DNA from: Arbacia lixula
Taxonomy: Eukaryota; Echinodermata; Echinoidea; Arbacioida; Arbaciidae
Assembly (NCBI GenBank): GCA_963669155.1
Contig: OZ022588.1
Location: 12,438,131 to 12,502,130 of the forward strand
Direction of reading: 5' to 3'
DNA: 64,000 bases
Part shown: positions 42,948 to 56,105 of the stretch, one piece after another
Numbering within the stretch: position 1 is the stretch's first letter
Layout: the number at the start of each line of letters is the position of its first letter
Made by a program: the position numbers and the translations under genes
The notes under the pieces: model-generated
The model's input: only the letters and a program-made list of their open reading frames with translations
Told to the model about the DNA's origin: nothing
Database searches by the model: none

Positions 42948-43412
42948 AAACGCCATTTATATACACTGCCTACCTGCAAGAAAGGCGCAACATTTGCTGC
43001 AATTTTGCTGATGCATTACCGATAGCTGTGTATATGAACAGATCACTCATATAATGCGGTATGTGCTTCCTCCTTTTTTGCACTTATTTTGCGGCTATTT
43101 CGCGGATTGAGACCTGGTACTGATACCGCAATATTGCAGTAAGGGAATATTATTTACTGCATCCGCAAAATAGCCTTAAATTTTGCGCATGGCGAATCGC
43201 GCTCTGGCATGTGCTTGGGTCACTAATCTCACCGCTCATATGGCTAAGCGGAACATGTCACCATCGTTTTGGAGGAGTCCAGCTGTCCGAAACACCGCAA
43301 TATTACGGTTTTGGGGGTGTATATGAATGGTGCTTTTGCAGCTCGCTGGGAACTTGCTTACCGACGTGCATCGGTAATAATAGCGGTATATGGTATATGA
43401 ACCTGGCTACAG
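42948..43412. mobile_element. Inverted-repeat element, CCCGTTCATATACACC family
   Basis: About 465 bp. The left end is degraded (CGCCATTTATATACACTGCC); the right GCGGTATATGGTATATGAAC is clear. Confidence 0.65.
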
Positions 43413-44866
43413 GTTTAACCATGATGCTTTATAGAGTACGGAAGTGTGACGTAATTTTAGCACAAGACAACTGGTTCTAAACTTAGCTGGTAGAGCATGC
43501 AGCGGTGATCAAAGCTGGGACTCTACAGTTAAGAGTGCCTGACACTAGCCCACTAGACAATATCAGACTGTGAAACATCTCACTGGAGGGATTTGTTTAA
43601 TTAAAACCAGTTGTCCTAACAGCATGCTCATATCACGACAGCACTTCAGTACTCTTATAATGTTCTAGTCCGAAATGATGCCTAAACATGTGTTTCGTTA
43701 CACGATGTATCATTAGTCAGCATCCACACAAGGAATATAATTACCTGTACACGAAATCGCTTTCAGTATAGCTATACAGTGAATATTATGTGTTTGGATA
43801 CAGGGATAAACATTTTCAAGAAACCTAATTCTTGCTGATTGAAATGCACTATATCAGTATTATCTTGCATCAATTCTGTGTCCCTAAAGTGATTTAAATT
43901 CATAAACAAGAGCTTAAAGGATTAGTGATTTAATCCAAACAGCCTTGATTCTTGGATTAAAAAGTTGCTGGCTGGCCATCTTCTTCACACAGGCCTTATC
44001 TGCTGATGGGGCGTGACCATTGCAAGGGATGGAAATCAAGAATAAAGACAACTTTGTCCAACCACAAACAGGAACTCCACTTTGCCTGTACACCACTGAA
44101 TTAGCATTCCTTCAGTTTAGTCACTGGGCTTAAGAAAACAAACTTAATCTTCTTATTTACCTCCTTACTAAACATGCTAAGTGGCTGGATATCTGGGCTA
44201 GTCTTAACAAATAGCCACTTTGCATGGAAGAAACAAGCTAATATGCTTCTATTTTACCTTTGGAATAAATATGGTTGATTATCATTAATGAAACAATCTA
44301 TGCTTTAAATATGTTAACAATTCTTTTCAAACACTGTCAATCTTACAAGTGCAGTTTTCATGTTGTTCATGAACCATGAGAAAAGGGTCTGTTGGAGAAG
44401 ACTAATTCCTTATTAGCAGAGTTACCCACTTGAGTGGGTCTGTCTCTCACAAAATACTAAAGAAGATTAAAGCCCCATTATGTGTTTGAACCAGAGCAGG
44501 GAACAAAAGGAGCCCACTCCAGCAGGAAGAGGAGCTGGCATTGTTCACACAAGAATACTAATCTACCACTATCAAAACTGGGGGAAGAAACAAAAGGAGG
44601 AATTGAGCGGTTCTACCAAGAAATCAACCCTGGCTTGGGAAATGAGCACTGATTATTCCTTCAAAGGTTATAGGGACATATTGGTGAAACCACACTGAGC
44701 CTGTTAATAAGATATGTTAGTTAGTAAAATGCATTCAGTGTTACACATATTTTAAGTGACTAACTACCAGTAGGCTGGGGAGGGTTTACAAACATGGCCC
44801 TGGTGTATTTTGTGGACTGGTTTGCCGTGACATCACTCAACACTCTTGAGTTATACTCTGGAAGCA

Positions 44867-45250
44867 ATAGACCATTTTCGTTATGCACACTATATGCAAA
44901 TTTCATGCACGTTGCTCGAACAATACGTTCCTAATTGTTTACCCCAATGCTTGTCCGAGCAGCAATATCTACTGGATTCAGAGGACGTTCCACCCATTGA
45001 AACTGAATCACGAAACACAGGCGAATGTAATGACGCATTACAACAAAATTAGGAAGAAAATAGTAAATGTATTACAAAAGGGCTTATTTTTTAAAGGATG
45101 CCACAAATGCTTATCTAGGTTATCGCAGTCATCTGTACTGTCTCGAGAGATTCTAATGTTCCATTGGGTGGAGTACACTCTGAATCTATTAGTGATTGCT
45201 AGTTGACAAACTCCGATAAGCTTTGGGGTTACCATCAATAACATTGAACA
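44867..45250. mobile_element. Diverged TAGACCATTTTCATTATG-family region
   Basis: Left end AATAGACCATTTTCGTTATG. Inner segments match both orientations of 54955-55193. Rearranged or overlapping copies. Confidence 0.45.
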
Positions 45251-45750
45251 GTATGCATAATATTAGCACACTGTACATGTAGTTATCAAAAGTATATATA
45301 GACAAAGATGACCAATTGCCCATGAATCAAACATTGGTATAGGATGAAGAGTGGAGTAGGGTCAAAGGCAAAGAACATTCAAGTTACTGCATCTTAAGTT
45401 ACAGTGTGAACGCACCTATGCTCAGCTCAGAGACTCCAGCTTCATCTGACCACTGTGTTTGCACTCCCAATCTTTGCCTTCTTAACAACTCCCCAGCAGC
45501 AGACCAACTTCTTGTCCCTGTACAATGGCCTAATCAAACATTGACACAGCCTTATGGCTTATGGTTGGGTCACTACCAGATCCATACAACCACAGTGTGT
45601 GCAGGGAAGATTAGGCCCTACTAGCTAACATATAACCCAAATTACCCAATGGCCCAAAAATGAGGAATAAAACATCAAGACAATAATATTGATCTTGCTG
45701 TAGCTGGTCTATGCAGTTTTCTTGTATGACTTGAACAAAAATGCATCAAT

Positions 45751-45960
45751 AGGGGCGTCTTCATTAACGCAATGTGGCGAAATAGCTAGCTAGTTCTGAT
45801 CGGGATCCCGAGCCAGATCACGAAATAGCTAGCTATTTGCGTCTTCATTAGTCAGATCAGGCGAAATAGATAGCTAATTGGTCAAGAAAATTTCCCAAGA
45901 AACCTTGAGCTAGATGGCCAATAGGAGCTAGCTCAGCTAGCTCAGAGCGTCTTCATTTGA
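45751..45960. repeat. GCTAGCTAG dispersed repeat
   Basis: AGGGGCGTCTTCATTAACGC followed by GAAATAGCTAGCTAGTTCTG; second copy of the 24438 repeat. Confidence 0.6.
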
Positions 45961-46554
45961 AAGTTTAAAAAAGAAAACATTCAAGAAAAAATTTCTGACA
46001 TCTCCTGGTGCTTGAGTCTAGTCCACCCCCTCGCCTTGATCTGTGTCAAGAAGCTACAGTGCTTCATATATCATTCGATTAACTCAGACAAGGTCAGCGT
46101 TTGATGAAACTACCATGGGCTAGGTCCTCACAAACAATAAAGCTGGATCCCTATCCAGATTAGCTACAAGACGCTATGGGTTTCTGAATTCATGCTAGTT
46201 GCTATGGTTTAGACTGGTTTAGACTGTTTAAAACTGGTTTAGACGAGCAACGGGGTTAAACCACTTTTTCAATCATGTTGATGAGTCACGTGTGGTCGTC
46301 GACTGACCACTCTCTTCAGACACTGGTCAACACTGGCTTGGCTGATTGGACTTGACCCTGGCTGACCGTGATGCCAGTCCATGTGTGATAACAATCGCAC
46401 TCTTCTGGCCAGCCCTGAGCTATGGTCAGAATAACGAGCTACATCTCTACAGAGTGTTGGAAGGATGAGGAGTGTTCTGGGAGGTGAAAACTCCTCCCAC
46501 ACTTCACCTTGAAAGGATGCTCTATACAGTCTGATGTTTCACACCGGTCTTAAC

Positions 46555-46785
46555 TCTCTAATTACCATTGACATGAAGATGTGTAGTAAGCCATAGGATT
46601 TTCAAGGCCTGGTAATGTAATGGTCCACTCGGTCATTAGGCCTACCATTGGCATGAAGATGTGTAGTAAGCCAATAGGATTTTCAAGGCATGGTAATGTA
46701 AGGGTTAACTCTCTCATTACCATTGATGTGAAGATGTGGAGTAAGCCAATAGGATTTTCAAGGTCTGGTAATGTAATAGTTCAAA
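46555..46785. repeat. Tandem repeat, three units of about 75-80 bp
   Basis: ACCATTG starts units at 46564, 46644 and 46719; each continues TGAAGATGTG-AGTAAGCC and AGGATTTTCAAGG-TGGTAATG. Confidence 0.85.
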
Positions 46786-47231
46786 CTAACATCCAATGCG
46801 TCCATCTCCCTTGGCAACTCCATGTATAAAGCATCTTGTGAAAGGCACTTCAGACATATTGGGAGATGAAATATTCATGAGACGTAATTACATGTACGCA
46901 GAGAAGATGGGTAAGGGGGATAGAAGCTATGGAAACGTCACAAGTAGCTCTGGTAAGATCATAACATAGTGATGAGTTATTGAACGGTGATGCGGCTGAT
47001 GATGAACTAATGAACATCTCTTCTCGTTTTTTACACGCAGCCCGTTATATACTCATAAGGCAGGTGTTAGAATGGGTAGATGATGCATAGTGTTAGGCAG
47101 CAGCGCAGCCATCTGGGCATATGGGTCTAGTCTGAAGAGACAGACCCTTGTCAGGAAGAAGTCTAGCCTTTCACCAAGGCCTCTCGCGTCTCGCCTGGCT
47201 GCCAGACTTTTGGACATGGGTGATTCAAAAT

Positions 47232-48122
47232 TTAAGGGAATATACTGTACTGGGAAGATAAAAAAAAAGCCTTCAAAGGGTCATCGTGAGCGATCTTCTT
47301 GCCAATAGTCTTAAAATTCATGTATTGTCCATTTGAGAAACTTGCTGAAAGTTATTTGCCCTAAAATGATCCACATCTGGAGAAATTAATGATTATATTA
47401 CAAATCCTCAAAATGTTCAACCTTAAAGACAGCCAGTCCCTTTTTTCAGATCACCACAAAACCATCGAAATATTGGCAAAACATATAGAGAAGTGTTAGC
47501 AAGCTCTGTATTCACAATTTGAAACTGATACGTAGTGTAAAATTCAAATAATGCACGTAAACAACGTCTGATTAATAGTCTTTACCTCAGGCTCTTAGCA
47601 GTTTGTGTTGAAATATCTGCTTTATTGATTAATTTGTTTATTAAATTATAAAACGCATTATGAAAAAAAAAATGTTGTATGGAAGGAATCATCTCCAAAG
47701 TTTGGCAGTTACTCATAAAATAAGGATTTCACACACGCATAATAACCACATAGATAGTTAACAAAGACTAATACTTTTTTCGTAGTACGAAAAAAGTCGC
47801 TTTGAAATTTAACGGCTGGAATTTTTTACATATACAGAAAGCTTCAACATGCTATATTCTTAGAAATGGTCTTGAATCACACTTTCTTCAATTTACGATC
47901 GTGATAGACGATTTCAAATTTTAAGCTTGCAAAAGGGACGGACAATCTTTAACATTTTGAGCATTTTGAGCATTTTGAGGATTATTCCAAATGTGGATCA
48001 TTTGAGGGGAAATAACTTTCAGCAAGCTTCTAAAATAGACAATACATGAATTGGAAAGTAGACTGCTCACAATCACCTTTTGAAGGATTTGTTGTCTTCC
48101 CAGTCCAGTATATTCCCTTTAA
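47232..48122. mobile_element. GGGCATATACTGTA-family element split by a nested insertion
   Basis: The left half 47232-47422 and right half 47953-48122 match a continuous copy such as 55698-56070. The break is at the centre, where the 530-bp element sits. Outer TTAA at 47232-47235 and 48119-48122. Confidence 0.8.
47423..47952. mobile_element. Nested TTAA-flanked 530-bp element with central palindrome
   Basis: TTAA on both sides, ends AGACAGCCAGTCCC and the complement of AGATTGTCCGTCCC, 25-bp odd palindrome at 47773-47797. Reverse-orientation copy of 21569-22096. Non-coding. Confidence 0.82.
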
Positions 48123-48198
48123 AGAGAAGAGTCTAATACTCACAAGACAAGTCACTCTTTCATTCTCCTCTTTTCTCCTTCCAAGCTGGAGAAAGAGT

Positions 48199-48571
48199 GA
48201 AAAGGGAGTATATTGTACTGGGAAGGCAAAAAGCCATCAAAAACGTGATCATGAGCAATCTTCTTACCAATGGTCTTACATTCATGTATTGTCCATTTTA
48301 GAAACTTGCTGAAAGTTATTTGACCTCAAATGATCCACATTTGGAGTAATTAGTAATTCAATCACAAATCCACAAACTGTTCGGGCCGAACATTTTGAGG
48401 ATTTCAGTAGCAATCATTAATTACTCCAAATATGGATCATTTGAGGGCAAATAACTTTCAGCAAGTTTCTTAAATGGACAATACATGAATGTAAGACCAT
48501 TGGTAAGAAGATTGCTCACGATCACCCTTTTGAAGGCTTTTTGCCTTCCCAGTACAACATACTCCCTTTAA
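48199..48571. mobile_element. TTAA-type palindromic element, GGGCATATACTGTA family
   Basis: Uninterrupted copy with GGGAGTATATTGTACTGGG at the left and its complement at the right; TTAA preserved at the right only. Confidence 0.75.
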
Positions 48572-48664
48572 AATGGCTAGTCTGCTGCAGCCAGACCCAT
48601 TTATCTAATTTTATTTTATTGTACATGTAGTTTGACTTGAAAATGTCCAACAGCCTAGAGGCCA

Positions 48665-49275
48665 GGGACCATATTCATGAAACATTACTAAGCCTAAGTT
48701 AGTTACTTAAAGGGGAAGTTCACCCTGAAATTATTTTGGTTTCAATGAAAAGAGACAAATGAAAGAAACATATGAGTGAAGGTTTGACGAAAATCGGTCA
48801 AAGGAAAAGAAAGTTATTTGATTTTAAAGTTTTGATTTTGTGACGTCATGTGCGAGGTGCTCTCCCATATGTTGTGTACAAAATAAGTCGATAAATTGCT
48901 TTTTTTCTGTTTTTGACAACGGAATGACTTTTTTCGAACAGGTATGTGTGTAAAAACGTATTTCTGATAATGTATCAAACGCACAAGTAAAAGGATGCAT
49001 ATCTGTGTGAGAAAATGCACATTTTCGAAAAAAAATTGTACACAACATATGGGAGAGCACCTCGCATGTGACGTCACAAAATAAAAACTTTAGAATCAAA
49101 TAACTTTCTTTTCCTTTGACCGATTTTCGTCAAACATTCCCTCATATGTTTCTTTCATTTGTCTCTTTTTATTGAAACCAAAATAATTTCAGGGTGAACT
49201 TCCCCTTTAAGTGCATTGAAATGCATGCATTAGAGTAACCTACTAGGCTAGTAAACTTTCATGAATATGGCCCCA
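48665..49275. mobile_element. CCATATTCATGAAA-family element split by a nested insertion
   Basis: GGGACCATATTCATGAAAC at the left and TTTCATGAATATGGCCCC at the right form outer inverted repeats. The arms continue inward (AGTTACT, AGTAAC) to the insertion. Confidence 0.7.
48707..49210. mobile_element. Nested TTAA-flanked element, CACCCTGAAAT family
   Basis: 504 bp between TTAA sites with ends AGGGGAAGTTCACCCTGAAA and its complement, better preserved than 13597-14170. Confidence 0.8.
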
Positions 49276-51916
49276 GGCTCCTCACGTCTACAGGTGTATT
49301 TATGCAGAATTGACAAAGGAAGAATAAGCATTTTAAAAATGCTCATACACAACACTCATCAAAATGCAGTGGGGGCACTATTTATGCTCAATTTTGGGGG
49401 CCTGAAGGGGGATTTTGTTAAAACGAGTTTAGTTTAAAACAGGGTTGCGTCCATACTAACTAACATGCTAACTAACACCGATCTCAATCACAGATATTAG
49501 ACATTATGCCATATAAACGTCTTTACAAGTGGGGGGGGGGGGCTTCTTTATGTAGATGTAGATTGAATTCGTGAAAATCCCATTAACATCAAATCACATA
49601 GATTTGAACAAGCCTGTGGGAATATTTATGCCGCAGTTCTGAACCTTTTTACTGCCACTCCTTGGATTATCAATACCAAGAGTCCCACATATCAACTTCC
49701 ACGTCTGGCCTTAATCTGCTGGCTACAACAACGCAGCTTCCTTGTGACAGTAGACCAAAGTATTCGTCAGTCCCCATAGACCCATTATATACAGACTTAG
49801 CTTGCATAAATCACCGGGAAAAGCCTTTCAAAGCTTCAGTCTGTGTGGTAACAACAAATCTAGGAGACTCTGCATGCCAGACTTGCCATTTGGAAACTAA
49901 CATGTCTGCTTGATATCTTTTGTTTAATAGTTGGTAGAGTTTCAATTTTACTTGATTTCTGTTACCATTTTAATTGGTTGTTTCTATGGCAGTAGCATTT
50001 ATGATTGATATCACTTTTTGTAAAGCTATGGATATGTGCAACATGGCCCTGATGAATATAGTTCAGATGGCAAATATTCAAAGTACGCTCCGTCCCCAAA
50101 CTGAATGTTCATTGAGACAGACCTTCCAAATGACTTGACCATATACTTTCACAACATTGAATTCATCACTACACACTAACACCTCCTTCTCGTTCAAACA
50201 CACATATACATACATGTCAGAAGAAATGCAACATATATGAAAAGGCAGCAGCTTAGCTAAACCATATTTCTGAATAATAATCTCCACTAGAAGAATGTTG
50301 ACCTTTGACACCAATCAGTCTTCAGCTGCCAATTTAGATGAAAGGTTGCGGAGGTCACATGATACCATGGATTGAGAGGAAAACTCCACTTTCTCCCTGC
50401 ACAGCTGAGAGCGATGAAGAATGTCTGGGGAGCTCATTTTTACGACCAATTATTTTTTGGCCTGATTCCTGAGAGGTCAAGACCACTACACCCATGTCAT
50501 TGTTGTGTTTGGGATCCTGATCTGCTCAATGTAGAGACTGGCTTCAGGGAAAAAATTAATTCAACATTTTCGGGGGTTACTTTTTGGATTAATTTATAGA
50601 TTAAGACCATGGTTAAAGCAAATTTAGTGGCACATAAGTAAATAAGTACGCTTGATTTAGCACGAACACTTCAAAAAGGTCAAGTAATGAATAAGCATGT
50701 TCTGCATAGGGTGCTAAATGTAGGACGAGAAAAAAAAAAGTTAATTAATTTACCTGGCTACGTGTACATTTCAAGCATGATGTTTTGTTTTTCACACTGT
50801 AAGAAAAAAAAAATCACTATTTTTTTTCCCATTTTCATCTCCCCCCCCCCCCCCGCCCCTCTTAACCACAGACCTGCATGTACGGTGGGGCAAATTTTTT
50901 GTCAGTGTAAAAAGGGTATATTGTGCGTGATGAGGCATTACAGAGTAAATGTTTATTTTTCTGAGTGTTCTCATAAAAAGAGCTCTTAAGACCATGTAGT
51001 ACTTTATCTTCGGTACACAAGATAGAGAACTACCATTAGGAAAAACCTGCACGTGCGTTATTTTGTACATGATGTTCATTTGGGCTATTTTTTTTTGGGG
51101 GGGGGGAGGTTGGGGTGAGGAGGGGGGAGGGTAGGGGTGGGGTACATACCGGTAATGCCAGCATACAAATAGAGACCTCAAATTAAGCACAGTAATTCAA
51201 GTGGCTGGCACATATACAAAATGTACTCCATCACAATGTTAAAACCCACCCTGTATTATTGATGGGTCCAAATATCACAAGCTCCTCTTTGTTGTTGATT
51301 TCCAGGCAAACATAATGCAAAACATGGATGCATAATTTTTCCCAATTGTTTTTTCTGCTCAAAAGAAAAGCATTTGTAATTTTTTTTAGTTATAAACTAC
51401 TTCATAGCTCCACCTCTACACCTCTTCCAAAAATAATGATACAAGGAGGAACATTGCAAGAGTGTGCAATTGAATACAGTATCTAGACAAAATCAGTGCA
51501 ATCTATTTGCTGTACGATTGCCCTCTCCCTATGTTGTGATAACTACAAGATAAGAAACAAACATTGATAAGAAAATTGACAGCTCATGCCTCTTTCAAAA
51601 CACAAAATTTAACAACTAACTGGTGACATGTTTTGTGTTTATCATCCTGATAACATTGTTAAAAAACAGAATGACTGTGGTTTAAAGGTTGATCAAACAT
51701 ACGGTGCATTATGAATCATTTTTAATACAGGTGTACATGTCTATCAATGTACATGCAAGGTGAATAGGACTATGTGTATTCTTCCATTTTTTGAGCTGGT
51801 GCATACAAATGTATCAATTAATTAATTACAGAAACATATAAGACCTCACAACAAGATGATTGATAATTAAATTCTAGTACAAAAACAATGAAGCATTGGT
51901 TTTGTAATGCCCGGCG

Positions 51917-52306
51917 GCCCCTTTTAAGTTATTTTGGGCCCTTTACATCTATTTGTGCCCTTTGTGCCCTTTAAGTTAGTTTGGGTCCTTTAAGTCGATT
52001 TGGGTCCTTTACTTCAGTTTAGGCCCTTCGAGTACATTTGGGCCCTATAAGTTAGTTTGGGCCCTCTAAGTCAGTTTAGGCTCTTGAAGTTAGTTTGGGC
52101 CTTTAAAAAAGTTTGGGCCCTTTAAATAAGTTTGGGCCCTTCAAGTTAGTTTGGGCACTTTAAGTTAGTTTGGGGCTTTTAAATCGGTTTGGGCCCTTCA
52201 AGTTAGTATGGGCCCTTAAAGTCAGTTTGAGCCCTTCAATGTAGTTTGGGCCCTTTAAGTCAGTTTGGCCCCCTCAAGTTAGTTTAGACCCTTTAAGTTA
52301 GTTTGG
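51917..52306. repeat. 19-bp minisatellite, about 20 units
   Basis: Consensus TTTGGGCCCTTTAAGTTAG, with units varying at GGGCCC/GGGTCC and TTAG/TCAG. Not a CRISPR array: there are no unique spacers. Confidence 0.9.
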
Positions 52307-52874
52307 TAACTGGGAAGCTTGGCCATGTATGCTTATTCTCCAGAGTAATATGTCAATATTTGAGCTCGACATAGCCATGAGAGGCAAGCTCCGTCATTAA
52401 GTCTTGTATGCTCAGCTAACACATAGTGTGGTGAGAGGTAGACTAGAAGCACAAAAGAGACCCAGTTTGCACCGAGAAACTAAATCTAGCTAAACACACA
52501 TCGCTTGTATGGTATCAATATAGACAGCCTGGCAGTCAGACAGAAGGCAGAAGTATGACCTTACACTGACATTAACATGATCTTGTGGAAGCGAGTCAGT
52601 GAACAGGTTATAATACATGTACAATGTAGATAACATGAGTAAATTCACATCAACCTGTTTACTTGTTGTAAGATTACCCTTCAAACACGCAAGTCTTCTG
52701 ATTGTGTATAAAGAATATTTCAAGTTTTATTTACCAATCCAGCGAATTCAGCGATTTGTAGTACACATCATGACAAGTAAATGAGTATCAAGCAATAGCA
52801 AGCTTCCCACACAATTGTTGTTCTCTTTGTTTCAGATATGTTGTCAGTGCTCACAAACAAATCAGCATGTTTCC

Positions 52875-53050
52875 TTCAGTAGGGCAATGTATTCAAAAAT
52901 GGCATATTTCAGCAGGGCAATATATAAAACAATGACATCTTTTAGCAGGCAATATATACATGTATAACAAATACACCTTTCAGCTGGGCAATATATAAAC
53001 AATATACAAAACAATGACATTGTTCAGCTGGGCAATGTGGAAAAGAATGA
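52875..53050. repeat. Degenerate tandem repeat
   Basis: About four units containing CAGC-GGGCAATATATA and AACAATGACAT with variable length. Confidence 0.65.
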
Positions 53051-53403
53051 CTTTGAAATGGTTTGCTTTTCTTCATAACTCTTGTGTCTCACTGCACCAA
53101 GAATATACACAAATTTGTATTTTGGGGGCTAATTTTCAAACTTTATGTCAAGAAATCAACGCACAAAATTCCGCTGCCAAATATCACTGACATATTGACT
53201 GCTCTAAGGGGCATTGTTCAAACTATACGAGGCTTGTTGTGTCACGTTTCTTTTTAAGCTAACTGTGCAGAAGCACACACACTGAACCAGACTGTGCTTC
53301 ATATTGTATGAGCAAGATACAGTTTTGACAGGGGCTATATTTTGCATTTCAGGGCCTAAATATTCCTGAGCCATGTGTATTCTTTCCCACTGCACTTGTA
53401 CCA

Positions 53404-53615
53404 AGGGGGGGGGGGGGGGGTGGAGGGGGTAGGGGGGGATTTAGGGGGCTATTTTTTTCAAACCTGATGTCATAAAATGGACACTGTGAATCATGTTGTA
53501 CACTACATTCTGTTATGGAAACACATTATCACAAGGCCTCTTTTGATATTGACTAGGGGGGGGGGCTCTTTGGGGCATTTTGCCTTTTTTTTTGGGGGGG
53601 GGGGGGGAGGGGATC
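53404..53615. repeat. Cluster of poly(G) runs
   Basis: Runs of 7 to 18 G at 53406-53448, 53557-53566 and 53595-53611; strong G-quadruplex candidates. Confidence 0.8.
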
Positions 53616-53904
53616 TCCCTGAACCCTAAAAATGTTTTCCGCTGCACTGTACATCTCAAATCGATAGGTAGATGATATGATATGCCATACCAGTACTTCA
53701 TACCATGTCGGCCCCTCGCGTGCATGTGGTTCTCATTTGACCCGGTGTCAGCTTGTCACACAGACTGTGAAGTAGCGCACTCCATCATGGCTTCTGCGCC
53801 CCCGCCCTTCATGTTTGCTATCATTACTTCTCCTCTTCTTCGTTCTCTGCTTTCCTTTCCTTCCTCTCCGTTATGGTCTCTTCCTTTTCGGTCTGCCCTT
53901 CTGG

Positions 53905-54069
53905 GGGGGGGGGGCGTTTCATGAAAGTTGTCAGCATAGTCAGTGCCAACAATTTCAGCGAAATCCTTGGTTTTGATTGGCTGAGAGGCACTAGCCTCTG
54001 ACTGTTACTGTGGTAACTATCGGAGAAATACAATTTGTCAGTGCTGACAACTTTCATGGAATGGTCCCC
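53905..54069. mobile_element. Miniature inverted-repeat element, TTTCATGAAAGTTGTCAGC family
   Basis: Ends CGTTTCATGAAAGTTGTCAG and CTGACAACTTTCATGGAA, 165 bp. Confidence 0.72.
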
Positions 54070-54954
54070 AGATGGCTCAAGGTAAACTGAGCATGCAAGA
54101 AATAATATCAGAGGTGTAGCTCTTTAGAGGAGGGGGAGAGCATTAAAAGTATAATGCAGATATCATAATATCTAACTATACAGGAAGAAAATTATTTTAA
54201 AATCTTGTAAAAATCTTTTAAAATATATTTTGCTCACAGAGTGCTCTGTCTGTTTTGCATAAGCAAAAGTTCCTTAGCCAACTTTGAACAGGTACCCATA
54301 CAAATTGACATCTGTATGCAACAACAGTTTGAATGTGCTTGACTCGCTTCTAAGATTTTATATAAAAGCAAGCTTCTAAACTGTGAAAGTAAGTTCTTTA
54401 AACATACCAATAGGCACATGAACAATCCTATTGTAGATACTAGATATAACAAATAAAAAGCTTTTTTTTTAAGGAAAGTATATAAAAAAAAAAACCAAAA
54501 GCATGTCCTACATGCACAAGTATACAACTTGATATAGCAAGTTACTATTGAGTTCATGGACTGCCTGTACAACTTTTTATTGCACAAAATGAATCAAAGA
54601 GATAGATAATAGAATGGAATTGAGTCATAACTTTCTCTCTCATCAAAGTCAATATGCCGTTCTTACATATTTATGGGTAATACATGTACTAGTACTAAAA
54701 CGTGATAATGGTCTTGTAACTTTATATTGTGTGAAAAATTTATAGGTCGTTCGTGATCCTTTGCAGTAAAATGTGAAGGTAGCATCTGCTTGCTAGTAAG
54801 AGATGATGTTAACATCAGAAGAAACAATATCGCTTGAAAAGTCACAATATGCAAAGAGAAAAGTGCATTTCCTGTCTTTACATACATATGCAATAAGAAG
54901 AGGGTGAATTTCATGATATACGCACTCGCTCAACCTTAATTTGAGTCTAAATTG

Positions 54955-55193
54955 AATAGACCATTTTCATTATGAATGGAAATTTTACTCACGTCATTCA
55001 AACAATATGTTATCAATGACAATCCCAAAGCTTGTCAGAGGTTTGTTTGAAGTAGCAACAACTAATAGATTCAGAGTGCACTCCACAATTTCCACCCACT
55101 GAAACTAAATTACAAAATACAGGTGAATGGAATGAAGCATTACTAAGCAATTAGGGGACAGGTTGTGAATACATTATGAAAATGGTCTAATAA
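54955..55193. mobile_element. Palindromic element, TAGACCATTTTCATTATG family
   Basis: AATAGACCATTTTCATTATG at the left, CATTATGAAAATGGTCTA at the right, 239 bp; related segments near 26917 and 44867. Confidence 0.72.
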
Positions 55194-55276
55194 ACCATTT
55201 ATTTGTGCAAATTCACTGTGCTCACAATACAATGTGAATGAAATCATTACAAAATAAAAACTGGTGAAGTTTAACT

Positions 55277-55420
55277 TTGGTGTGAAAGCAACCCCTGGCT
55301 CTCCTCACTGCGCGACCTCCCTAATGGGTACAGGTAGACTTCAGACAGGATGAGGGTGTCTAGACAGTAGATGGTGTGGAAGAGATACCAACTGGTGCCT
55401 CCTGAGACCTGCTTACCTGT
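55277..55420 (-). other. Possible terminal exon (unidentified membrane-like tail)
   Basis: A minus-strand frame after TAAGCAG reads VSGGTSWYLFHTIYCLDTLI, then LSEVYLYPLGRSRSEESQ and ends GLLSHQS with a stop. It is hydrophobic then charged, richer in GC than its surroundings, and has no ATG. It could be the last exon of an unknown minus-strand gene or chance. Confidence 0.2.
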
Positions 55421-55697
55421 CTGCCTGTCTGCCTCCCACAAACATAATCCACCACCTCGATCATTTTGTTATTTTTCCCTCTCGGGCTGAGCTTGAAACA
55501 CTCAAAAAAGAATCATGCCCTCTTTTTTTTTTTACTAGTATAATGACAGATTTTCCGACCACATCCCATAATGCTTTTTTACCAGGAAAACCAAATTAGC
55601 ACATCCTTTCCAACATAAGTGTGTAGAGAACAGGCAAGGTTCAGGGCGATAAAATGTAGCCCCCGTATTACTCGCAATGGAAAGAAGAGCCTTTGCT

Positions 55698-56070
55698 TTA
55701 AAGGGCATATACTGTACTGGGAAGACAAAAAAGCCTTCAAAAGGTGATCATGAGCAATCTTCTTGCCCATGGTCTTAAATTCATGTATTGTCCATTTTAG
55801 AAACTTGCTGAAAGTTATTTGCCCTCAAATGATCCACATTTTCAGTTATTAGTGATTAAATTACAAATCCTCAAAATGTTCGGGCCGAACAATTTCACGA
55901 TTTGTGATTTAATCTCTAATTTCTCAACATGTGGATCATTTGAGGGCAAATAACTCTCACAAAGTTTCTAAAATGGACAATACATGAATTTAAGACGATT
56001 GGCCAGAAGATTGCTCATAATCACCTTTTGAAGGCTTTTTTGTCTTCCCAGTACAGTAGATGCCCTTTAA
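55698..56070. mobile_element. TTAA-flanked palindromic element, GGGCATATACTGTA family
   Basis: 373 bp, perfect TTAA on both sides, ends AGGGCATATACTGTACTGGG and its complement; best intact copy of the family. Confidence 0.82.
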
Positions 56071-56105
56071 ACACAAGAACCCTTCAATCATGATTGGTTC
56101 TCATA

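Noticed and set aside
46269-46502. Minus-strand frame MWEEFSPPRTLL in a GC-richer patch
   Set aside because: No recognised domain and no phase-consistent splice sites.
51917-52306. CRISPR-like regular repeats
   Set aside because: Units are contiguous without unique spacers, and the context is animal DNA.
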